Shown here: positions 34,268 through 48,691 of the stretch, piece by piece
Layout of the letters: each line of letters opens with the position of its first letter
How positions within the stretch are numbered: the first letter of the stretch is position 1
NCBI RefSeq assembly: GCF_038502225.1
Contig: NW_027195260.1
Coordinates: 183,183 to 247,182, forward strand
Source of the DNA: Cherax quadricarinatus
Taxonomy: Eukaryota; Arthropoda; Malacostraca; Decapoda; Parastacidae
Length of the DNA: 64,000 nucleotides
Direction of reading: 5' to 3'
Program-made: the position numbers and the translations under genes
The notes under the pieces: generated by a model
Database searches by the model: none
Seen by the model: the letters and a program-made list of their open reading frames with translations, nothing else
Told to the model about the DNA's origin: nothing

Positions 34268-34651
34268 TCAATGTTTTTTCTTATTTTTCAGGTTGGCATT
34301 TTTTGTTTTTTTGTTTTTCTCATTATTTACAGTGGAATTATCTTTATTTTGATTCTTTTTGGTCTTATTTTTCTTGTTTTTTTTAGGTTGTTCAACAAGA
34401 ACATCATTGGTAGTCAAGTTAGTGGGGACTTGGTTTGGCTTGTAATCTGGCTTAAATTCAAGCCATTTAGGGTCAGGGATCTCCTGGTAGATGATCTGTC
34501 TTTCTGGTTCTTGTTTAGTGGTGGATTGAGAAACATTATTTATCTTTGGAAATCTGAGCCTCTGTGGTGGACGCCGAAGTCGTGGGAATCTCCCGGCGGC
34601 CACAACACATCCGCTCTCCTCCTCTCTCAAACCGTTCTCTTCAAATTTCAT
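34268..34651 (-). CDS. Macrosatellite antisense ORF, U8 copy
   Basis: 127 codons with the EQPKKNKKN variant shared with U6. Last copy of the ORF in the array; no copy exists in the minisatellite expansion that follows. Confidence 0.3.
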   Translation of the reverse strand: MKFEENGLREEESGCVVAAGRFPRLRRPPQRLRFPKINNVSQSTTKQEPERQIIYQEIPDPKWLEFKPDYKPNQVPTNLTTNDVLVEQPKKNKKNKTKKNQNKDNSTVNNEKNKKTKNANLKNKKKH

Positions 34652-34925
34652 TTTTGCTTTATACTATAGTGATTTTGTTAAAGTTCACTACATAAGACAA
34701 CCAGTGAACATATCATAAATTGTATTTCATCACTGACCTCATCACTATATCAACAAAATAAAAAAATAGTTACCCTCGAATTATGAGCAGTAAGGGTAGT
34801 TTTTTTTTTTTTTTTACCCTTTTTCCCTTTTTTCACATTCTTTGAGTCCACCATTCCTTGAGACTACAATTCCTTGAGACCACTGTTCCTTGAGACCATC
34901 GTTCCGTGAGGCTAGTATTCCTTGA

Positions 34926-37205
34926 GTACACTGTTCCCTAAGACAACCATTCCACTAAAACACATGATGCAACCCATACCATTACACTAACACCCAGGAT
35001 GCCACCCACACCAGTCTACTAACACCCAGGATGCCACCCAGACCAGTACACTAACACACAGGATGTGACCCACACCATTCTACTAACACCAACACCAAAG
35101 ATGCCACCTACACCAGTCTACTAACACCTAGGATATTACCCACAGCAGTCCACTCACACACAGAATATGACCTACACCAGTCTGCTAACACCCAGGATGC
35201 CACCCACACCAGTCCACTAACTAACACCCAGGATGCCAGCCACTCAAATCCACTAACACCCAGAATGCCACCCACACCAGTCCACTAACACCCTGGATGG
35301 GACCCACACCATTCTACTAACATGCAGGATGTGACCCAGACCACTCAACTAACAAGCAGAATGTGACCCTCTCCAGTCTAATAGCACCCAGGAAGTGACC
35401 CACACCAGTCCACTGACACCCAGGATGTGACTCACACCAGTCAACTAACACCTAGGATATGACCCACACCTTTCCACTAACACCCAGGAATTGACCCACA
35501 CCATTCCACTAACATGCAGGTTTATGACCCATACCAGTCCATGAACAAGCAGAATGTCACCCTCACCAGTCTACTAACACCCAGGAAGTGACCCATACCA
35601 TTCCCCTAACACCCAGGATGCCACCCGCACCAGCCCACTAACACATAGGTTACAACCTACACCAATCGGCTAACACCCAGGCTTTAACCCACACCAGTCC
35701 ACTAACACCCAGGATGTGACCCTCACTTCTCCACTAATTCCCACGATGCGACCTACACCAATCCACTAACACCCAGGATGACACCCACACCAGTCTAATA
35801 ACATTCAAGATAACACCCACACAAGTCCCCTAACACCCATGATGCAATGCACACTAGTTCACTAACACCCAGGATAACACTCATACCAGTCAACTAACAC
35901 CCAGAATGTGACTCACACCAATCCATTAACATACACAATATAACCCACACCATTGCACTAACACCCAGGATGCCTCCCACACAAGTCCACTAACACCCAG
36001 GATGCCTCCCACACAAGTCCACTAACACCCAGGATGCCACCCACACCAGTCTGCTAACACCTAGGATGTGACCCACACCAGTCCACTAACACACAGGATG
36101 TGACTCACACCAGTCCACAAACACACAGGATGCCAACCACTGTAGTCCACTAACACCCAGGGTGCTACCCACTCAAGTCCACTAACAACCAGGAAGTGAC
36201 CTACACCAGTCCACTAACACCCAAGATGACACCTTCACCAGTCCACTAACACCCATGAATCGACCCACACCTGTCCACTAATTCCCTGGATGCCACCTAC
36301 ACCAATCCACTACCACCCACACCTGTCCACTAACACCCAGGATGCCACCCACATCAGTCCACTAACACCCAGGATGCCACCCACATCAGTCCACTAACAC
36401 CCAGCCTGGGACCCACACGAGTCCACTGACACCCAGGATGTGACCCACACCAGTCCACTAACACCTAGGATGTGTTCCACACCAGTCCACTAGCACCCAA
36501 GAAGTGACTTACACCAGCCCACTAACACCCATGATGTGACACACACCAGTCTACTAATACCCAGGAAGTGACCCACACCATTCCACTAACATGCAGGATG
36601 TGACCCACACCAGTCCACTAACACCCAGGATCTAATACACATCAGTCCAATAATACCCAGGATGCCACCCACATCAGTCCACTAACACCCAGGATGCCAC
36701 CCACATCAGTCCACTAACACCCAGCCTGGGACCCACACGAGTCCACTGACACCCAGGATGTGACCCACACCAGTCCACTAACACCTAGGATGTGTTTCAC
36801 ACCAGTCCACTAGCACCCAAGAAGTGACTTACACCAGCCCACTAACACCCATGATGTGACACACACCAGTCTACTAATACCCAGGAAGTGACCCACACCA
36901 GTCCACTAACACCCAGGATCTAATGCACATCAGTCCAATAATACCCAGGATGCCACCCACACCATTTCACACCTAGGATGATACCCACACCAGTCCACTA
37001 ACACCCAGGATGCCACACACACCAATCCACTAACACCCAAGATGCCACCGACACCAATCAGCTAACACCCAGGATGCCACCCACACCAGCCCATTAACAC
37101 CCAAGATGCCACCTTCACCTGTCTACTAACATCTAGGATGTTACCCACACCAGTATGCTAACACCCAGGACATGACCCACACCTGTCCACTAATTCCCAG
37201 TATGC
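34926..37205. repeat. Expanded 32-bp minisatellite (U9 start and extension)
   Basis: The first ~290 bp match the beginning of the other units. At about 35217 (CACTAACTAACACCC) the ordered series breaks, and some 60 further monomers of the same 32-bp repeat follow, many with GTGACC instead of GCCACC. No coding sequence. A ten-monomer higher-order repeat is present at 36331-36970. Confidence 0.95.
36331..36970. repeat. 320-bp higher-order repeat, two copies
   Basis: The landmark AGCCTGGGACCCACACGAG occurs at about 36403 and 36723, exactly 320 bp apart, i.e. ten 32-bp monomers. The following monomers (TAGGATGTGTT.CACACC, CAAGAAGTGACTTACACC, CATGATGTGACACACACC) repeat in the same order. The second copy lacks the ATGCAGG monomer seen near 36590. 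Confidence 0.85.
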
Positions 37206-37690
37206 CACCTACATGAAGTGACATCTCAAGACCGGTTTCAGTCCGTCTCCTTCAACACTTCTCATTGGTTGGCAGGTGACCCAAGCTGTCATTCCAATCT
37301 GGAAAGAGAGACAGGTTACCCACTGCTTAAGAAATCACTCTCCATGATAAGTGCAAGATACTTAGAAAAGGTGGTGATTATCTAAAAGTGTCATGTGGAG
37401 CTTAAAACTGAAAGGACTAAGTTTATTATTGGTCAAAAGAGAAGCTTTCAACGAATATCCACTAGAATAGGAGCAGAGGCTTTTACTTACAGTAGTGCTG
37501 GGAGCTGTGAGTCGAGTGATTACTGTTTGGCTGGAGCCCCACACGTCACCTTTTGGGGTGGTGAGGAAGGAGGGGGATAGCAGGAGCTAGACTGACCCTA
37601 CCTTAACAAGCAGTTGGCAATCAAACTATCATTACCATATACTTGCTCGCTACTCCTATCTGATGAACTTTTCCCTCACACACCCATATC
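37206..37690. other. Unrecognised island inside the minisatellite
   Basis: About 485 bp of ordinary complex sequence interrupting the minisatellite between ..ATGCCACCTACATGAAG and CACCCATATCAGTC. It has no long frame (the best is 61 codons on either strand), no obvious inverted ends and no match to other parts of the window. It could be a captured unique sequence or a short transposon; I cannot name it. Confidence 0.5.
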
Positions 37691-38130
37691 AGTCTATTAA
37701 TATCTATGATGCCTCCCACACCAGTCCACTAACACCCAGGATGTCACCCACAGTAGTCCACTAACCCCCAGAATCCCACCCACACCAGTCCACTAACACC
37801 CAGGATGCCACCCATGCCAGTGTACTAACACCCAGGATGCCATCCACATAAGTCCACTAACACCCAGGATCCTAGTCCACTAACACCCATGATGCCAGTC
37901 CACTAACACCCAGGATGCTACCTACGCCAGTCCACTAACACCCAGGATGCCACCCACACTAATCCACTAATACTCAGGATGCCACCCACATCAGTCCACT
38001 AACGCCCAGGATGCCACCCACGCCAGTCCATTAACACTCAGGAAGTTACCTACACTAGTCCACTAATACCTAGGATGCCACCCACATCAGTCCACTAACA
38101 CCCAGGATGCCAACCACGCCATTTACTAAT
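37691..38130. repeat. Distal minisatellite block
   Basis: About 13 further 32-bp monomers, mostly the GATGCCACCCAC type, with several short ones (ACACCCAGGATCCTAGTCC). The block ends near CCATTTACTAATTCGG. Confidence 0.9.
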
Positions 38131-38319
38131 TCGGCACCCTATTGGTACCAATGATGTTGGGTTAGTGATGATCACCTGTGTGTGTCTTTCTGTCTACCTG
38201 TGTGTGTCTTTCTGTCTACCTGCATGTCTGTCTTTCTGTCTACCTGTGTGTCTGTCTTTCTGTCTACCTGTGTGTCTGTCTCAGAGCCACTCATTAAGAG
38301 TGTAATTGGTCTTGAAGAC

Positions 38320-38690
38320 GCCATATTAATAATTATAGTAACACAATAATAATCACTGAGGTGCATTAAATGTGTATAAAATGTTGATATAGACATTTTG
38401 CTTAATCTATGATTTCTTTTTTCAAAATTACATAATAAACATGCTACATAACATATAAACATATAAATTAACAAATATGAGATGTTTTTCTGGTTAGCTT
38501 GACAGAGTGAACAGAAACCATTCGTGTCCAGGCTGGCAAAAGCAACAACAACGTTTGTTTACATAACTCGCCAACCTTCTACACTCTCATTCGTTTATTC
38601 ATTTAATCTTGTTTACTCACCTCTCACTCTACTTTAAGACTAAAGATATTTTAAGGTAAGTAATGAATGGACACGATTATTATATTATAG
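38320..38690 (+). mobile_element. Diverged element C fragment
   Basis: Shares with C1 the series GACGCCATATTA, CATTAAATGT, ATAATAAACATGCTACATAACATATAAA, GTTTGTTTACATAACTC and ATATTTTAAGGTAAGTAATGA, in C1 order (9240-9600, then 10285-10425). No terminal CAGGAGGGCCCC is present, so it is an internal relic. Confidence 0.6.
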
Positions 38691-39360
38691 TTTAATAATA
38701 ATAATAATAATATTAGTACATATGTATTATTGTAATGATAATAATAATAATAATAATAATAATTATTAATATTATTATTAATTTAGGGCACTGGAGCACA
38801 GATCCACTGTACAGCACTTTGTCTGAAATATTTGGGTTATCCTAGGTAATTTATACTATGTATGATAACTTTACTTATGTGTACCTGTGAGAGAGAGAGA
38901 GAGATACAGAGAGAGAGACAGCTACATTCAGTCAGCCAACCACCCACCCGGCCACCCAGCCAGCCAGCCAGCTATGTATTACACATGTTCCAGAGTTGTT
39001 TCTCTTTACTTAGGGTATAGGTTATACTACATTCTGGCAGGATGACACTACCAGTGGTATTCTCCCATTCACTGTCTCGACAATACATAAAGATAACAGT
39101 AACATATGATACTGTATGCGATGTAAATTTTCAATACAGTTCACTACCATGTATACATTATATACAGTACATAACTAATTAAAATATAACAAGAGAAGTA
39201 AATTACGGTAAAAAGAATGAAATAATGATTATACATTACATTACAGTACTATGTAGGTAGTTTATATAGGAAAAGTTTGACATTATGCCTTACCCAGTAT
39301 GTCGGGAATTTTCAAAGGTTCGACTTACGTCCATTTTGACTTACGAGCGGTTGGTCTGAA

Positions 39361-39715
39361 CTAGATGAAAGAAAGGAAAAAAGTAAGGAAAGAAAGATGA
39401 AGGAATGTAGGAAGGAAGGTAGGAAAGGAATGCAGGAAGGTAGAAAGGAAGGTAGGGAAGGAATGCAGGAAGGTAGGAAGGAAGGTAGGAAAGGAATGCA
39501 GGAAGGTAGGAAAGGAATGCTGGAAGGTAGGAAAGGAATGCTGGAAGGTAGGAAAAGAATGCAGTAAGGTAGGAAAGGAATGCAGGAAGGTAGGAAAGGA
39601 ATGCAGGAAGGTAGGAAGGAAGGTAGGAAACGAGTGCAGGAAGGTAGGAAATGAATGCAGGACTGCAGGAAGAAAGGTAGGAAAGGAATGCAGGAAGGTA
39701 GGAAGGAAGGAATGA
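39361..39715. repeat. GGAAGGTAGGAAAGGAATGCA minisatellite
   Basis: About 15 imperfect copies of a 20-24 bp purine-rich repeat built from GGAAGGTA and GGAAAGGAATGCA. All three minus-strand frames are open (Phe/Leu/Ser/Pro-rich, up to 175 codons), which is a property of the repeat and not a gene. Confidence 0.9.
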
Positions 39716-40383
39716 TGACACACGACCATTTACCTAGGATAACTACATAACACAACTGCCTGCTAATACTTTGAGGAAAACTGCTCAGACGAGGTGTTTT
39801 GTCTTTGCACATAAAAAAAAAGTCCACAAAAATACACACACACTGGTTTTATGTGTGAGGAGTGTAAAACACCATTGTGTATGACATCATGTTTCAAAGA
39901 GTTACACATGCTGCAGAACTTCTAGGAATTTGTCCAGTGACTGTATATTGGTATATATATTATAGAACAATAGTAACAAACAAATTTTTCTATTGTTTGT
40001 TTTTGTCTACAAGTTTTGTAAATAATATATACATATATACAACGAGTGTATATATGTACATTGCACCATACTTTGGTCTCACAGGCCACATAAGTTATGT
40101 GAAAAAATAAAATAGTGAAGAAAACAACAAACCTTCAAATACAAGTAAACCAAAGTTTACTGGGTGAGCGGCAGTCACCGCTGTTGCCATACACAGCTCA
40201 TTTTCTGCAAACTTCACGCCACTATATCTCGGTAAATACTGATGGCAAAAAATTGTTTTTGGACTAAAACAATCAGAAAAATAATCTTAATATTTTCATA
40301 AGAAAAAATAATCTTTTTTTTCGAATATTTTGTGACATAGAATGTCAGTTTCAGAGAGGGGCCTGCAACAGTCAAAGGGTTAA

Positions 40384-40720
40384 TATCATAAAAATCTCAT
40401 AAAATAAGTCACTTTGAGTAATTTTGGGGTTATCCTGGTGGGTAATTTACACATGTTTCTATGCAAAAAAAAATCACTTAAAAAAACAGTGAATTTGCAA
40501 GTGGCCGTGATTTTTCTCACATTATCAAGGAACAGGTCCTTGATAACATTACCAAGGAACAGGTCCTTAATAATGTGAGAAAAGTCACAAAACTGCTTGA
40601 AAATTCACTACTTTTTCACAGTGGTTATTTTGAAAATCGTGATATCACCTGTTTACTCTGATCTTATTGCATATGTTACTATGTATGATAATTGCAGTCA
40701 CCTAAATATGTATAACTGTA
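40384..40720. repeat. Dispersed-repeat left half with foldback hairpin
   Basis: Contains GGGTTATCCTGGTGGGTAATTTAC near 40428 and a long hairpin at 40488-40609. Its continuation (TTTATGTGTACCTTTACC.AAATAAACTTA) lies at 46128-46170, on the other side of the Tigger. The Tigger therefore inserted into one copy of a repeat whose consensus resembles the GGGTTATCCTAGG repeats elsewhere in the window. Confidence 0.65.
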
Positions 40721-40961
40721 CAGTAGACCCTGGACCAATGGCATTAATCAGTTCCAGAGAGCTAGCCGTTAGTTGAATTTGACATTAGTCAAATTAATTT
40801 TCCTCATAAGAAATAGTGGAAATAGAATTAATCCATTCCAGACACCCAAAAGTATAAAACAAAATATGTAATTTTTTTTTTACATGAAATGTACATTTCC
40901 CTACACAAAAGTGAATGGGACATGCAAAATGAACAATAATTAAATGCCACTTACCTTTACC

Positions 40962-41055
40962 AAAGGACTTAGTACCTCAAGTCTTTATGGAAGGGGATTC
41001 CCCTTCAAAACAGTAAAAGACCTCAATCTCCCTGCTGCTGGCACATCACTCATCA
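40962..41055 (+). mobile_element. Inverted Tigger C-terminal segment
   Basis: Reads AAAGGACTTAGTACCTCAAG.. to CAAAACAGTAAAAGACC in the plus sense, matching 57967-58020 of the intact Tigger. The host element here is in minus orientation, so this ~95-bp block is inverted relative to it. Confidence 0.7.
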
Positions 41056-41059
41056 ACAA

Positions 41060-44287
<3,228 letters not shown>

Positions 44288-45848
44288 AAGAGTGTCATTG
44301 TACATGTTGCCAATACGGCTTGCAACAGCTGTGACAAGATAAAATTCATCCATAAATGCTTGCATTTTTGTAAGCATTGTACATATTCCCCTAATCCTTG
44401 AAGTCATCTTTCTCCATCTCTCTTCCTCCTGCTCTGAAGAACATTCCTGAGATATGATCTGTTGCTGGTGCACCTGAAGCTCTTGCAGGTCTGCAGTGGT
44501 TAGTTCTTCCTCGTCGTTCTGCAGCAACTCTTCCACATCCTCGTCACAAACCTCCAACCCTAAGGATTTCCCCAGTGACACAATAGCTTCCTCTACTGGC
44601 ATAGGGTCCTGAGGGTTAGCCCTATATCCTTCAAAATCCTTTTCTTGTACACATTGTGGCCACAGTTTCGTCCAAGCAGAGTTCAAAGTCCTGGTAGTCA
44701 CTCCCTCCCAAGCCTTACCTATAAAGTTTATGTAACTAAGGATATTGAAGTGATCTTTCGAAAACTCTCTTAGGGTCAATTCATTGTCTGAGGTCACTTC
44801 AAAGCACTTTTGAAACACTGCTTTGGTGTAGAGTTTTTTGAATTTTGAAATGACCTGCTGGTCCATGGGCTGGAGGAGAGGAGTTGTATTAGGAGGCAAA
44901 AACTTAACTTTTATGAAGCTAAACTTCCCTGCAATTTGCTCTTGCAAGTCGTGAGGATGAGCAGCAGCATTGTCCAGTACCAGGAGGCGCTTGAGTGACA
45001 ATTTCTTTTCCTGGAGGTATTTTGTCACAGTGGGACCAAACACACCATAAAACCAATCTATGAAAAGTTACCTAGTGACCCATGCCATTCTGTTTGATTT
45101 CCACAGCATACAGAAATTACCCTTGATAATATTGCTTTTCCTGAACACTCTGGGAGTTTCAGAGTGATACACCAATAAATACTTCACACATCACATCAAC
45201 AGAGCAAGCCTGTCTTTCATAGGCTTATGTCCTGGGAGTGCCTTTTCCTCCTGAGTAATGTAGGTCCTGTTTGGCATTTTCTTCCAAAACACGCCTGTTT
45301 CATCACAATTAAACACTTGTTCAGGTTTTAAATCTTCAGTGTCTATGTGTTCCTAAAGTCCTTCTCATATTTTTCAGCCGCTTTTTTGTCTGAACTGGCA
45401 ACCTCACCATGCCTTACCACACTGTGTATGCCACTACGATTCTTAAATCTCTCAAACCAGCCTTTGCTGGCCTTAAATTCATCAATATCATCACTATTTT
45501 GAGGCATTTTCTTAATGAGATCATCATGCAACTGCCTTGCTTTTTCACATATAATCCTGATAATTGTTTTTTGTTTATCCATACCATTAACAGTCTCTCT
45601 ACCTCTTCAATTATTTGCAGTCTCTGTTTTGAAAACATACTTGCACCTTTTGCAACAACAGCTTCCTTTATTGCTTTTCTGTTTGCCAAAATAGTACTGA
45701 TGGTTGAATGGGGTTTGCTGTATAGCCTTTCTAACTCGGACATATGCACTCCATTTACGTATTTTTCAATGATCTCTTCCTTCATTTCCATTGTAATTCT
45801 CACCCTTTTTACTACAGGGTTGGCACTAGAAGCTTTCTTGGAGCCCAT
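44288..45848 (-). pseudogene. Tigger transposase, frameshifted
   Basis: Starts with ATG at 45848 (MGSKKASSANP). The first ~90 codons hold a psq-type helix-turn-helix (KRVRITMEMKEEIIEKY), then a CENP-B-like second DNA-binding domain (FKASKGWFERFKNRSGIHSV). The DDE domain has NCDETG, LLVLDNAAAHP and LLQPMDQQVI, so all three catalytic Asp are still visible. Frameshifts near 45560, 45345 and 45215 and stops between 45230 and 45050 disable it. The last open part (45043-44288) runs into the LINE, which replaces the C-terminus. About 65-70% identical by eye to the intact protein at 56231-58021, so an older or different subfamily. Confidence 0.88.
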
Positions 45849-46127
45849 GGTTGCTTATTTAGCAGTTACAAGCACTAAAAACACTGGAATAATACAAAAT
45901 ATGTCACAGGTACACCTGGGATCGACCACAACAGCTTGTAAACAATGGCACACTGACTCTTGGAGTGGCTGGGTCTGGTCAGGCCGTGCTTTGGCCACAT
46001 GGACACGTTCAGGATGAACGCCGTTAGATGAGTTTTCGCCGTTGGTAGAGCCATTTTTTATGCCAAAGAGCGCCGTTAGATGAATTTGCTGTTACTTGAT
46101 CCTGCCATTAGTTGAGGGTCCACTGTA

Positions 46128-46402
46128 TTTATGTGTACCTTTACCAAAATAAACTTATTTATTTACCATCAAGACTTTGCATAAATTTAGCTAACAGTTT
46201 ATCTTAAAACTATACTTTTGTACACTTTTTGTATATTAAAAAATCTACTCAGTAACCTATGTCAAATTGTTTAACAGTGTGTAAGCATTAGTATTAGTCT
46301 GCCTGAAATGTTAGTGGTTTTATTTTGTGCTTAACAGTACTTCATAACGTGTAAACTACATTGTGTAAACTGCAGAAAAGAAATTAAATTGTAGTGTATT
46401 GT
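46128..46402. other. AT-rich gap, right half of dispersed repeat
   Basis: The first ~40 bp complete the dispersed repeat split by the Tigger (TTTATGTGTACCTTTACCAAAATAAACTTA). The remainder is AT-rich sequence without frames or recognisable signals. Confidence 0.5.
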
Positions 46403-46825
46403 ACAGAAGGACCTCTATATCCATGGGGGATAGGTTCCAAGGACCTGCCGTGGATACCGAAACTGTGGACAGTAGCAAAATTTATACAGAAGATCCCAGG
46501 GTTTCGACCGTAATCCGTTCCAGAAGGTCAGCCTAAATCCGAAAAGGCCGAAAACAGAAGTAATATTTTCCATAAGAATTAATGTAAATACAATTAACCC
46601 ATTACAGACACCCAATACATGTTAGTAATTAGTAGTTTCTTATTTTCCTCCAAAAATTGCAATTTTTATAATTGTTTCATTCTAAATACAGTGGAACCTC
46701 TGCTTACCAGTTTAATCCATTCCATGACCTTGCTCGCAACTGGATTTGCACATTTGCAGAGTCAATTTTCCTCATTTAAATTAATTGAAATGCAATTAAT
46801 CCGTTCCAGTGGAATTCTGTACTTC
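46403..46825. mobile_element. Two Tigger/mariner-like MITE ends
   Basis: TACAGAAGGACCTCTATATCC at 46403 and TACAGTGGAACCTCTGCTTAC at 46689 each look like a TA plus a terminal repeat of a Tigger-type element. Each is followed by subterminal words (CATAAGAATTAATGTAAATAC, AATTAATCCGTTCCAG) seen in other copies. Matching opposite ends were not located, so extents are uncertain. Confidence 0.5.
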
Positions 46826-47150
46826 AATAATTTCGCTAATATCAACTCTATGGCTTATTTATCTATCTCACTTCATCTGATATGACATAATAAACAATAT
46901 AAATAACATAGAAACCTGATATATACTCTAAAATGAATAAAATATATCATTCATGTAGTGGTATGGGCAGTGTCGGCAGTGGACGAGAGTTTGTCTGGAG
47001 ACCAGACAAAATACTTAATGAATAATTTTGCTAATATCATCTATACGGCTTATTTATCTATCACAGTTCATCTAATATGACATAACAAACAATATAAATA
47101 ACATAGAAACATGATATATACTCTAGAATTAATAAAATATGTCATTATGT
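46825..47150. repeat. ~194-bp imperfect tandem duplication
   Basis: The block AATAATTT.GCTAATATCA .. GATATATACTCTA.AAT..ATAAAATAT occurs at 46827 and again at 47021. Noncoding and AT-rich. It is followed by a short microsatellite stretch up to about 47320. Confidence 0.8.
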
Positions 47151-47394
47151 AACAGGTGGAGGCGGCCACAACTGCTCCCTCTTTGTTGTGGTAAACACTG
47201 CCATCAAGTGATTGCCTTTTGAAGCCATCTGTTATTATAATTATTATATGTAGCACATTATTATTATATATATATATATTATTATACATATTATTATTAT
47301 TATTATTATTATTGTAGTTGTTGAAATTATGATATGGGAAAACATATTTAGTATGTGATTACTGAGTATTTAGAATTTAGTCTAGGGTGATTAA

Positions 47395-48691
47395 CCCTTT
47401 CAGGATCCAAGGCCAAAATCTGAAGTGGTGCCCCAGTGTCCAAGAATTTAAAAAAAAAAAAATCATTTTTTCTTATGAAATGGTAGAGAATCTTTTTGTG
47501 AAGGTAATAAAACAAAAAGTATGAAATTTGATGGAAAATTGACGAAAATATGTTCTCGCGAATTTTGATGTGTCAGCGATATTTAGGAATTGGCGATTTT
47601 GCTGATTTTGACTCCCATTTTAGGCCAATTACATTATTCCAGTCGACCAAATTCTTAGCTATTTCACTAGTATTCCTTCTATTCTATCGATTGAGCACAA
47701 GAAATTGCCAAATTAACTGTTTCAACTACAAAATAAAGTGATCGGAAATTGGTAATTTGGCCAATTTAACACAAAGTTCAAAATATTCCATTTTCAAAAT
47801 AGGGTCCAGAATAAACAATGTAGATATTCCTGGCACTAAACTAACATTTCCTCTGTTCATTAGTTATGTTTTGAGGCTTTATAAATAAATTCCATTTTGA
47901 TTTTTTATTCACATAATGAATTTTTATTCACACCAAAAAATAGAAGATTTACTGTTATACAATATTGTAATAATTGTATAAATATCATCACCATATTTGT
48001 GAATGTATATTAGACCCACCAGCTGGCGTGTATTAAATGTGTGAGGTTGTTTGTTTACTCTTGAACATCGGCAAAAATTTAACATTTCCGCTACTTTGAG
48101 CTCAGTTTCAAGCCATTTCCAGTGCTAAAACCAGTCAAAATCATCTCTATTTCTGTAATATATCTTCCATTCTATCAAATGAGACCAAGAAATCGCAAAT
48201 ACAACTATAAAAAACATACGAAAAAACACTGCAAAGTCGCTGTATTAACCCTTAAATGGTCCAAACGTATATATATGTTTTTTCAACATTTGAAAGTATG
48301 TAAAAAAATGTACATCATCATTTTTTTTTACATTTGAAAATGTGTAAAAAAACTTTTATCTACATTTTTTTGTTATATTTGAAAATATGTAAAAAAAATA
48401 AATCTACTTTTGGAGCACTACAGATTTGAACAGCTATCTATTTGGACTGTTTAAGGGTTATCGAAAATCACGGTCTCAGTTTTCTTTTCTCTCATTATAC
48501 ACAGTGTGCTGCAGGATTTGTTTTATATGGTGCATACATACCACACAGATGTATTCTCTCATATATTCTCATGTATTCTCTCATACCACTCACAGCTTAT
48601 CAGAGTGAGCTGAGCTCATGGCATAGATCTACGGTTTGGACCACCCTGAACAACGTAAAGCCGTAGATCTACAGGACGGACCCTGAAAGGG
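47395..48691. mobile_element. piggyBac-type family A element, copy A1
   Basis: Ends CCCTTTCAGGATCC and GGACCCTGAAAGGG are inverted repeats flanked by TTAA on both sides (47391-47394 and 48692-48695). 1297 bp, including a nested element at 48249-48457. No transposase frame; the largest open frame is 74 codons. Non-autonomous, mobilised in trans by a piggyBac transposase by inference from the TTAA duplication. Confidence 0.9.
48249..48457. mobile_element. Short piggyBac-type MITE nested in A1
   Basis: Begins CCCTTAAATGGTCCAAAC after TTAA (48245-48248) and ends TTTGGACTGTTTAAGGG before TTA(T). Copy A2 has an uninterrupted TTTTAATCG at the same position (near 55420), which shows the empty site. 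The interior has three imperfect copies of an ACATTTGAAA.TATGTAAAAAAA repeat. Confidence 0.88.

Larger units (their letters stand above)
32042..34925. repeat. Macrosatellite unit U8
   Basis: 2884 bp. Minisatellite 32042-32838, MITE 33812-34014, poly-T 34131-34217 with one G. It is followed by the start of U9, which does not continue into a full unit but into the expanded minisatellite. Confidence 0.95.
38131..40379 (+). mobile_element. piggyBac-type family B element, copy B3 (rearranged)
   Basis: The right end CAGTCAAAGGG is followed by TTAA (40380-40383). The 3' part (39860-40379) matches B1 6640-7192 and B2 60680-61086 in order (GTATATTGGTATATATATTA, ACAACGAGTGTATATATGTA, GGTGAGCGGCAGT). 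The left side is rearranged. It has GTCTGTCT repeats at 38161-38285, an element-C-like stretch at 38320-38690, an (AAT)n at 38695-38790, the GGGTTATCCTAGG motif at 38828, GA repeats at 38889-38930 and a minisatellite at 39361-39715. No transposase coding is seen. The left TTAA end was not found. Confidence 0.6.

Noticed and set aside
39312..39839. 175-codon Phe/Leu/Pro/Ser-rich minus-strand frame
   Set aside because: All three frames are open because the 20-24 bp repeat lacks stops; not a protein.
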